NCBI RefSeq assembly: GCF_021018805.1
Contig: NW_026960609.1
Coordinates: 930,001 to 994,000, forward strand
Origin: Prinia subflava
Lineage: Eukaryota > Chordata > Aves > Passeriformes > Cisticolidae
Direction: 5' to 3'
DNA length: 64,000 bases
Below the pieces are notes generated by a model. The model was not told the origin of the DNA. It searched no databases and was given only the letters and a program-made list of their open reading frames with translations. Below, piece after piece: positions 51,241-59,625 of the stretch. Position 1 is the first letter of the stretch. The number at the start of each line of letters is the position of its first letter. Both the position numbers and the translations under genes were made by a program.

Positions 51241-51978
51241 TCTTATAAATGCCAATACAGTAGTCCAATTAAAATTATAACAATTTGGTTTATTAAAAAG
51301 GATCGAATTACAGAATTTCGGCAAAACCACCCACAGCGGAGATACGTTGACGATTTTACCCGGGAAATGTCAAGGGTGAACCGGGACGGGACGCAGTACC
51401 TGGCCGACTGCTGTCCCCCCTGAGTTCACGAATTGGCCTTGTTCGGGGCTTAGTTTTTATACACTTTATTCCGCCTCTGGCAAAAATTTCCTCATAGTCC
51501 TTTTGTTTCCAAGCTAGTTATTCAAATTCATAGTCATCTCTCTGGCTTAGCTGAAAAGAGTTCCTCTTCTCCTGCGAGGTGTCAATTTCTGGTTTCCCCT
51601 GAGTGTATAGACGCCCAGGTTTATGAATGGTAAAAGTTCATCTTCGGAGATGTGGATGATGATGGTCCTCTAATGGTGGTGTTCGATGCTCGGTGTTGGC
51701 TGAAGATAATGATCTGACGACTCTGCCATCCAGGGAGGAGAAGACTGGTAGCTTATCTTAATGTGTCTTCTCCTGATGCTGAGGAGACAGCCCGTTTTCC
51801 TGTAAATCCTTTGTCTCCTTTCTAAATGTTAAATTCCAGGGTGGTGCCTGCTTTTTGTCTTAACAAATTTTCAAGGCAGACTGAAACTTATATTCTCATA
51901 TAACATATATACAGTGATTTTCATAGTTTTAATGTCATAACCCATAAGAACATGAATTAACATCCCATATTTTTCACA
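51241..51978 (-). mobile_element. Solo LTR, TGTTATAAATGCC family, copy 5
   Basis: The copy starts TCTTATAAATGCC (one change from the family start), ends TTTTTCACA and is flanked by the perfect duplication TCACA (51236-51240 and 51979-51983). Minus-strand TATAAAA precedes AATAAA. Its right end lies only 42 bp from the full-length retrovirus that starts at 52021. Both LTR hairpins are present, at 51347-51373 and 51389-51416. Confidence 0.9.
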
Positions 51979-52020
51979 TCACATTTGCAGTAACATGCTG
52001 TGCATGTACCAGGACATGAG

Positions 52021-52642
52021 TGTGATAAACGCCAATCACTCACTTTTTGAAATTTATGAAAATTTAATAAAGAATAAAAATTGGTTACAAAAATATTAAT
52101 ACAATAATATAAGTTTAAAAAGTTTTCAGAGACAGGACAAATAATGAGACAATAAGAGCAAAAAGGTAGCCCGGGACTACCGTCCCCCCTCCCTCCCAGA
52201 CAAAGGCTGCGAAGGAGAAGGGCCCCATTAGGGAGAAACCTCTCTATTTTTGAGGACAAACTTTAATGATGATGCATACTTTATCTAAGAAAAACCCGTT
52301 TGCCAAGAGCCTTCTGCTAAACCTTTGGCGTCATGGGGTCTGGCTTGACCAGGTGGTTTCTGCGGATTCAAGGAGATATGCATCTTTCCCTCTGAAAAAT
52401 CCAAGAGGGGTTTTAGTCTGGCTTGTTGTAATTGTTCCCTCTATGTAGAAACCTCTGGGTTATCTTCTCTTTTCTCTTGAGCTAAGGACAATACCTTACA
52501 CACAATTCTTACTTAGATTCAATGTTAAAAACTACATTTACTATATTATTTAAAATGTTAATATTGCATAACTTTTCTACTTAGCATATTACATATAGTA
52601 AATATCTGCGTAGAGCCACACACACAATATGCCTTTTTCACA
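52021..52642 (-). repeat. 3' LTR of the full-length retrovirus
   Basis: 622 bp, TGTGATAAACGCC...TTTTTCACA. The ends are inverted copies of each other (TGTGA / TCACA). The start resembles the TGTTATAAATGCC solo-LTR family, so the two are probably related. The hairpin GGTAGCCCGGGACTACC lies at 52165-52181. Confidence 0.95.
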
Positions 52643-52644
52643 AT

Positions 52645-52658
52645 CCCTCCTCTTTCTT
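52645..52658 (-). other. Polypurine tract (plus-strand primer site)
   Basis: The minus strand reads AAGAAAGAGGAGGG immediately before the 3' LTR, separated from TGTGAAAAAG by AT. Its position and composition fit the retroviral polypurine tract and fix the element's orientation as minus. Confidence 0.85.
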
Positions 52659-52685
52659 GTTATAATAAATTGGCTCGAGCGATAT

Positions 52686-53740
52686 TTACTGCTCTCTTGC
52701 ATCCCTTCTATGTTCATTTTCTTCATAAATCAGTCTAGCTTCTTGGAGGGGGTCTTCTACTCTGTTTTGTTTTCTTAATACCATAATCTTTTGCACCATT
52801 TTTGTTGTATCCATCTTTTGATCTAAGGTCACTAATTGCATACCTTGAACTACACTAGTGATTAATCTGATAAAACAAGGGATTAACCAAGAGGGAAATA
52901 TTCATAAACTGGTATCCCTAAGTGATCCCCTTCAGGTCCAGGCAAAAGAAAAAAATCCTGGCTGTATGATTCTTAGAGTACAGCTCTCTTTCCACTGAGA
53001 GGGAAGTTTTGGATATGCCCTTTTCCCACATATCTAAAACAAACCGTCTGGAGCTTTCTAATAGTCTAATTTTTGCTTATCCATATTTTCCCAAAATTTA
53101 GAAATCTCTGGGATCCCAACATAAGGATTTTTTTCCTGTATCATTACATTGAAAAAGCCTGATTTTATTATTATATTCACAATTTCCCTTTTTTTTTTTC
53201 TTTTTTTTTTTTCTGGGTCCAGTACATGGTAGGTTCTTCTGGGATCCACCATACAGAGGTTCCATTACTAACCTCGTATCTTTTACAGGGGGTTTTTTCC
53301 TACTTCATGGAGGAACTTTTTTCCTTCACGCCAAAGACATTCCTCCCCTATGACTACTGAACTTAAAACCCATCCCCCTGGCCGATTTTCTCCCCTTATT
53401 CTTGTTTTGGTTCCACTTAAGGAGCTCGATTGGGCCTAAGCTGCTGCCTTTTCATGGCCATTCTTCTGACATCAAAGCCCCTCCACAGACCCAACAATTG
53501 GTTACGTTAAGTTCCTTACTTATTCTTTCTCCCAATTCCACAAACAGATTTTTACCCATCCATGAAATATCTATTTCTTTCTCTAGTTGTTGTTCCAATT
53601 TCTTATACAAACCATCCAGTGAGACTGGTACAGGCTTTGGTGGTGGTGCTGGCCTAGCTTTTTTGCTTATCAATTCCTCTTTTACCAAATCCTTTGCTTT
53701 ACTCCCAGTAATGTATGTGAAACACATCCATTTCTCCCCT
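52686..53740 (-). pseudogene. Broken retroviral env-like region (SU and TM remains)
   Basis: In minus orientation, the frame at 53727-53452 contains an N-glycosylation site followed by a CWVC motif (codons at 53496-53485), like the CxxC motif in the surface subunit of gamma-type Env proteins. Closer to the 3' LTR another frame carries PCFIRLI at about 52905-52885, typical of the membrane-proximal end of the transmembrane subunit. It then continues as a basic, charged tail to a stop at 52688-52686. Between the two motifs the frame is broken by stops and by shifts around the long T tract at 53188-53214. The segment upstream of 53727 is closed by a TAG. No intact product is possible from this copy. 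The motifs support Env and the precise class is inference. Confidence 0.7.
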
Positions 53741-55035
53741 TTTGGGGCATTTACTTCCCCCTAAATTCTCTGCAATCCAATACTTTTCCAATTGTGCATG
53801 CAGTTTCCTAATTTGGAAGGGTTATAACAGTGACTGTTGACCTGAGTGTGAGAAATAAAGAAGGAGCCTCGGTGTCTTTCCATATAGCATGGCCTGGTCA
53901 ATATTTCAAAAAAGGAAGGAACAGAGAATGAGTGACAGAACCAGGAGAGGTCCAGTATGGCTTATACTCCCACCTCCCATGCCTATGGGGGGGCAACCCA
54001 CAGCAGGTGTATGTGATCTTCTTGGTGGCGATTATAGAGGCCAATCTGGTCTTGCCCTCTCTATTGTCACTTTCTCTTGGCTAATTTCCAGGCAAATCAT
54101 TTTTGACACTTCTTGACCGTGGTCTCCCACTTTTCCTCAGCTATCTCTCGTTCAACAGGCACTAATAATTCCCATCCACACAACAAAGTTATTATTTTTG
54201 TTGTTTCAAATTCTACTTAGATAGGGGATTCAGGTGGCACTTCACACTTTATACAACGAGAGCTTAGATTGTGTGAGTTACTATACCAATTTTTTTTTCA
54301 CAGTTTGAACATTTACATTTAACCCAACTAGCATATCTAATATTTGGGTGAATTAAACAGGGTATATTGCGTGGCCCTGACTGAGGTTGTAATTTACCCT
54401 CCTCTTTGTATAAATCACAGGCTAAGGCCAAAAATTACAGGGGTTTTCTGTCCGAAACAGTCCTGATCTTCCTGTCTGCGGTGGCAGTATCCTCCCCAGG
54501 GAGGGTACTGGAGGTGTCTCAAAGTTTCCCCAGGTGGTATTTGAAACCACTGATGCAAAACTCAGTCTAACTTCCCAGTCAGGTGTGATCCTGCGTATGT
54601 TTCCTGGATCATGTGGATCTCCCCAGTTCATTACCACTCATTCCCATTTAGAGGTAATTTCATATCACTCGGTTCCGATGATATTGTCCACTCCTTAGGC
54701 CTTTCCACAGGTCCTTTTGCTTTGCTGGTGAATTCACCTTCATTCCCTGATCTGGATCGCAGCCTCAGTCGCCAGCAATACCTGAAAAGGACTTTCTCAT
54801 TTTGGAGTTAGAGATGTTAATCACAACAATTTTGATATGGTGCAATTTATAATTCCTTTGAATTGCATTTTGGCACAACATAATCTATCTGTGTGTGCAC
54901 CATATAGCCGACAGAAATGGCAGCGTATTAAATTGATCATAGGTTTTAACAAAATCTTAGAATACTAAAATGCTGTTATAAGTATTACAACCTAAATTTT
55001 ATATTATAACTAAGTTTTATATGATAGCTAAAAAT
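53741..55035 (-). pseudogene. Unassigned decayed retroviral internal sequence
   Basis: Only one sizeable minus-strand frame is left, 54637-54422 (71 codons), with an NTT glycosylation-type site. It may be an upstream part of env, but I cannot place it in a family. The rest has frequent stops in every frame. Confidence 0.4.
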
Positions 55036-55445
55036 GGTCCTGTCTTTTTCTGAAAGACAGGTGTCTGCCAGGGAAAGCTGGAGCCACCCTTGGAATGAAG
55101 AATTCAAACTCTCTCCCTCTGAATTATTGTAATTTTGAAAATTAGGGGGCTCTCAGGTGAAGATATGGGACTATAATAATAGTTCCTTTCTGGTGTGTAT
55201 ACACAGGTAAGAAACAACACCAGCCTTAGCATTAATAACAAACAGAAGCAGAACCCAGGAACACTTCCCCAAGGACACCCTGGGACTTCTGGGATTTTCC
55301 TCCTGGGAACCAAGACGTTTATTCCCCTCCAGGGCTCCAATGCTCAGAGGGACCCAAGGTCAGGGGGGTCCTGGTGCAGCTGCCTCACAACTTCCGCCAG
55401 AGTCTCCCAGCGGAGCCAGAGCTGCTGGGCCTGGGGTCCCCAAAG
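55036..55445. mobile_element. LTR fragment of the TGTCTTGG family nested in the retrovirus
   Basis: The sequence from TGTCTTTTTCTGAAAGACAGG onward aligns with the LTRs at 50327 and 61744: the 'gaattcaaactctctccctc' block, the 'aatagttcctttctgg' block, and the 'agcattaataacaaacagaag' block. It loses similarity near 55445. It lies inside the larger element, so it is a secondary insertion or an acquired segment. Confidence 0.65.
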
Positions 55446-56547
55446 CTTGAATTAATTGTAACATTTTTGGCATAAAATGTGTTCCTCTGCCCAAGTCTTT
55501 CTTATTAACCATTCTATATCTTTGGACTAATTTGTTCTAAAAAGATTTTACCAACCATATTGGCTGTGGCCTTGGCAGTGGGAACTGCTTACATCTAATG
55601 AGTTAGATGGTCTGTTATCACTAATAAATACTTCCATCTTTGTACTTGAGGAAATTCTGTAAAATCTACTTGGATACTTTGAAATGGTCTAAGGGCTAAT
55701 TCCCTACCTTCCAGTGTAGTTCTCCTCATTATCTTTTTATTTTATCCTTTGACAAGTTATACATCTTACAGTTATCTTCTTTGCTACCCTATAAATCCCA
55801 ATGTATTCATAGTTTCTTAGGAAATAATCACACAAAGCTTGGGTACCTCAGTGAGTTTTCTGATGCATGTCTTCTAATATTTTTCTAGTAAGTACTTTAT
55901 TAAGTAATTGCCTTCTATCAAGAAGTTTCTATTTCCCTGATTCATCTTGTTCACCTCCTATCTCCTTTAATTCTTTTTCCTCAGTTTCACTAAATTTTGG
56001 AATTTCCAATTTTCTTCATTTGGAGTTAATTTTAACATTACTCTTTTAACTTCATTCTCTGCTGCACCTTAGCTTCCTGGTCTGCCAAATTATTTCATCT
56101 TTTGGAACCACTCCTATTACTAATTTCACTTGACATTCTCATCTTAACAAATTACTCCTTGTTCGTGGGACTAACAAAACATCTCCTATCTAAATTCTGG
56201 TATCTCTCTCTATCACCACATCCCTGATGACAGGCAAAACTCTCTTCTTGCTCCCAACACTTCTATATCATCCTTACTTACACTATGCTTCTCTGGAATA
56301 TCTACTAAACAAGTCTTGCTTTTGCACTCTCCACAAATTCCAACTCTTCCTCCTGTCTGCATCTTCCAAAATTCTACACATCTCATTTTATAACTTAGAC
56401 TAAGCAAATAATCCAGTGAACACTAATACTTCCCTTTCTTCACTCCTCCTCCGTCAACTTCCACACACATCCATTCATCAATTGTAGAAGAGACACTTAA
56501 AAAGCACTAAACACTGAAAAAAATCTTTAAAACTTCTAAGACCTGAG
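55446..56547 (-). other. AT- and pyrimidine-rich internal retroviral sequence
   Basis: On the plus strand this is T/C-rich, so the element's sense strand is purine-rich. One 64-codon minus frame at 56407-56213 has two Cys-x2-Cys-like clusters but no recognisable domain. I see no polymerase motif where pol would be expected. Confidence 0.4.
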
Positions 56548-57880
56548 TCACTTGGTCATAAGGAAAAGGGCAGCTGCGGCGGGCACTGATAAGCGAGCTG
56601 GAGGAGGGGCGGGCAGAGAGCAGCACGTCCCACGCGCAGCTTGGCGGCGCCGCCGCCTCCACCGGACAGCCCCTCTGCCTTGGCACGGCTGTGCAGGAAT
56701 GCGGCGGCCGCCCCCCTCCGCCGCCGCCAGCGGGGACGAGAGCCTCGCTCGTCCTCCTACCCCGGCAGGAGAGGCGCTCGGCCGACTGTCCTTCCCTGCC
56801 CACTCCCTTTCTTCCTGAGAAGATAGTATCTGCATTGATTGCGGTTTCCAAGGGAACGCCTTCCCCAACAGGAAGTGGGAAGCTTTGGAGGACCAATCAC
56901 TGACTTTTGGTCCTCCAAGGACGGGGCATGGGCGGGGTCTGCCACCGGAATTTCCGAAGGGGAAGTCATTTCCTGTCTCCTCCATGTGGCCGTGCTGCCC
57001 ACGTGGCCCATGGCGGCCGGGCCTGCCGTCTCTGGCACAAACGGGGCCGCGGCAGCAGTGCCTGGCATCGCCGGGGCCGGCGTCGCCGCCAAGGTCATCG
57101 GGGACGGGACCGACGGAGATCCGCCACACGCTGGCAGCGAGGGACTCGCTGCCCCAGGAGGGCCAGGAGCCGCAGCTGCCTGCGATGCCATCACCGTGGC
57201 GGATGGGAGGGCTGGCGATCCCATAGCCACAGGAGAGGCGTGCAAGGGTCGAGCCACTGCTGCCGCCGTTTCTGGCGATACTATTCCCGCGGTGGGCGGA
57301 AAAGCTTGGGGACCTGGGGTTGCGGGGGAAAGGGGCAAGAAACGGGCGGCCGCCGCGAGCAGGAGGGAGTCCGCCACAATTCCTGGCGGAGAAAGGGAAG
57401 GGAAAACCTCCCCCGCCGCCGCGGCTTGCGAACCCACCGCCGCCACTGGCGGAGAAAGGGAGGGGAGACCTCCTGCTGCCGCCACTGTGGCGGGCGAAAA
57501 GGCGTGTGTACTTACAACTATGGAGGAAGGGGTCAGAAAGCCCGCTCCTGCCGCCCCAGGCAGACAGGGAACCGCTACTGGGGGGGGGCAGGGGGAGAGG
57601 GAACCAGCCGCCCCCCCCCCGCCGCTGCTGCTGGGGGGAGGGGTGAAAGAGCTAGCCGCCCCCCCCCCGCGCCGCAAACGGAGGGGGACTCACCACCGCG
57701 GCTGGGGGGGAAGGGGGGAAACCGGCTGGGCTGCCGCTGCGAACAGCGGACTCGTGCTTGGGACGGAAACTGGGGCAGAAACAAGCGACAAGCCAGAACT
57801 TGGGGCAAGCACTGGGACTGAGACAGGCACCAACACCGGAGCCGGCAGTGCAACTCCCAGGGGACGATCCTAGGGTATCT
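56548..57880. other. GC-rich, repeat-built block inside the retrovirus, open on both strands
   Basis: A 1.3-kb CpG-rich island lies in an otherwise AT-rich element. On the plus strand (antisense to the element) an ATG at 57010 in the context GCCCATGG opens 287 codons to a TAG at 57871-57873. The predicted protein is Ala/Gly-rich with repeated Gly-Gly-Glu-Arg-Glu motifs about 21 residues apart, matching a DNA repeat of about 63 bp (CTGGCGGAGAAAGGGA at 57383 and 57446). On the minus strand a Pro/Ala/Ser-rich frame of up to 306 codons runs 57677-56757, but it has no ATG start at its upstream end and an in-frame stop just before it. Either could be a gag-like relic, an acquired host segment, or simply stop-free GC-rich sequence. 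I do not recognise the protein on either strand. Confidence 0.6.
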
Positions 57881-58320
57881 CTGTCGATGATTTCTCCCCA
57901 CTGGACTTCTATCCCTTTTCTTTCAAAATTTTCTCTATTTTACCCATCCCTGTCTCTGTTTACCTTCCCTTTACCCCCACAAAAACTACTTTTCTCCTTT
58001 CTCTCACACTATTTCTTAATACAATTTACTTTCTCTGGGGAACTATAATAAAGCTTAAAATAAAATGAAAATCTACACTTTCTATACTTTCATTCGTCCA
58101 CATTCACTCCACTCTATTTTTTTTCACTTAATCTCACACACAACAAAACCATCACAACAACAAGGTACCTTATATTTCCCACACAACTTTTACACTCTTT
58201 AAGAGTACCTGGCCAGATAATGTTTTTCACAAACCCTCAATCTGGCAATGTTGGGGTTCTCTCTTCCCAACCCCAGATGCTCTTGGATTTATTTAATAGA
58301 TTCTGCAGAATTTAACATAA

Positions 58321-58457
58321 CCCTGGATGTCTCAGAATTTTTCTTCAATCCGGCTGGTTATCAACCCTGGGTGTTCTTGGAATAATTTCCTCAATCCCAG
58401 CAGATTAATTATTACAATAAACCTGGGTGTTCTTGGAATAATTTCCTCAACCCAGCA
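58321..58457 (-). repeat. Degenerate tandem repeat in the retroviral leader
   Basis: Three units related to CCTGGGTGTTCTTGGAATAA occur at about 58321, 58364 and 58421. The last two are nearly identical over about 38 bp. A fourth, weaker unit lies near 58257. They fall between the splice donor and the GC-rich block. Confidence 0.7.
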
Positions 58458-58692
58458 AAAGTTTTTAGGGTTCCCTTTTCACACACTTCTTCCCGGGGGG
58501 GTTCTTTCACTCCTTTTTACCATTCACTTTCGTCCTCGTACTGGCCGCCTCCCTCTCGGGAAAACGAAAACGCAGCATAGAAGACTCCGCTTTCGCTTGG
58601 AAGGTCCGGGTTTTACCCCAGCCCGCCTCTCAGTCACACACTTTCAGCCCCCGTTCCGCGCCAAACGCTGCCCCTTCCCAATCCCAGCAATT

Positions 58693-58698
58693 CTTACC
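58693..58698 (-). other. Candidate retroviral major splice donor
   Basis: The minus strand reads GTG|GTAAGAAT here, about 240 nt downstream of the primer-binding site, where retroviruses carry the donor used for env mRNA. Inferred from motif and position only. Confidence 0.5.
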
Positions 58699-58934
58699 AC
58701 TCCGTTGTCCTTGGGTCTTTATTCTTCGTGTACACTTTGATGTTAGGAGCTGGTTACCGCAGTTTTTAGGGAATTCTTTCCCTTCTCTTTGCCCTATTGT
58801 CTCCTTTTGTCCTTGGATCTTACCCCTTTCTGGGGTACTCTGCAAGGAACAGAGCCGAGGCCGCCTAATGCAGGCGGGATGCGTCTCCCCGTTTCCAATC
58901 CTCCCACAGTACTCGTAGTGGGGGTATTTTTTTA

Positions 58935-58952
58935 AACCGTACTCTGCTACCA
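58935..58952 (-). other. Primer-binding site matching initiator tRNA-Met
   Basis: Three bases after the 5' LTR (minus sense) the sequence reads TGGTAGCAGAGTACGGTT. From knowledge of the tRNA, the complement of the vertebrate initiator tRNA-Met 3' end starts TGGTAGCAGAGGATGGTT. The first 11 bases match and 2 of the next 7 differ. No other common retroviral primer tRNA (Pro, Lys, Trp, Leu, Gln) fits as well. Confidence 0.75.
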
Positions 58953-58955
58953 AAT

Positions 58956-59625
58956 TGTGATAAACGCCAATCACTCACTTTTTGAAATTTATGAAAATTT
59001 AATAAAGAATAAAAATTGGTTACAAAAATATTAATACAATAATATAAGTTTAAAAAGTTTTCAGAGACAGGACAAATAATGAGACAATAAGAGCAAAAAG
59101 GTAGCCCGGGACTACCGTCCCTCCTCCCTCCCAGACAAAGGCTGCGAAGGAGAAGGGCCCCGTTAGGGAGAAACCTCTCTATTTTTGAGGACAAACTTTA
59201 ATGATGATGCATACTTTATCTAAGAAAAACCCGTTTGCCAAGAGCCTTCTGCTAAACCTTTGGCGTCATGGGGTCTGGCTTGACCAGGTGGTTTCTGTGG
59301 ATTCAAGGAGATATGCATAGTCTGGCTTGACCAGGGTGGTTTCTGTGGATTCAAGGAGATATGCATCTTTCCGTCTGAAAAATCCAAGAGAGGTTTTAGT
59401 CTGGCTTGTTGTAATTGTTCCCTCTGTGTAGAAACCTCTGGGTTATCTTCTCTTTTCTCTTGAGCTAAGGACAATACCTTACACACAATTCTTACTTAGA
59501 TTCAATGTTAAAAACTACATTTACTATATTATTTAAAATGTTAATATTGCATAACTTTTCTACTTAGCATATTACATATAGTAAATATCTGCGTAGAGCC
59601 ACACACACAATATGCCTTTTTCACA
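58956..59625 (-). repeat. 5' LTR of the full-length retrovirus
   Basis: 670 bp. It is identical to the 3' LTR except for 6 substitutions and a 48-bp direct duplication at 59273-59366, which falls in U3. The hairpin GGTAGCCCGGGACTACC is at 59100-59116. Confidence 0.95.
59273..59366 (-). repeat. 48-bp tandem duplication in U3 of one LTR
   Basis: The unit beginning GTCTGGCTTGACCAGG occurs at 59273-59319 and again at 59320-59366, the second with one extra G. The 3' LTR has a single copy. Both units end in ATATGCAT, an octamer-like motif. Confidence 0.92.

Larger units (their letters stand above)
52021..59625 (-). mobile_element. Full-length endogenous retrovirus (7.6 kb), coding regions decayed or missing
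   Basis: Two near-identical LTRs in direct orientation bound a 6.3-kb interior, and the target duplication ATGAG is perfect (52016-52020 and 59626-59630). On the minus strand the order is 5' LTR, primer-binding site, leader with a GTAAGA splice donor near 58697, GC-rich block, env-like remains, polypurine tract, 3' LTR. The LTRs differ at 6 of about 622 aligned bases, plus a 48-bp duplication in the 5' copy, so the insertion is recent. No recognisable gag zinc knuckle or polymerase motif (LPQG, YxDD) appears in the open frames. The element probably moved using proteins supplied by a relative. The class is uncertain. Confidence 0.9.

Noticed and set aside
52686..53740. Env as a possibly functional captured gene
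   Set aside because: The motifs lie in different frames separated by stops and a long T tract, so this copy cannot make a complete protein.
55036..55445. GGTCC at both sides of the nested LTR fragment as a target duplication
   Set aside because: The right-hand GGTCC follows sequence that does not end in CA, so it is not at a proper LTR terminus and is probably coincidence.
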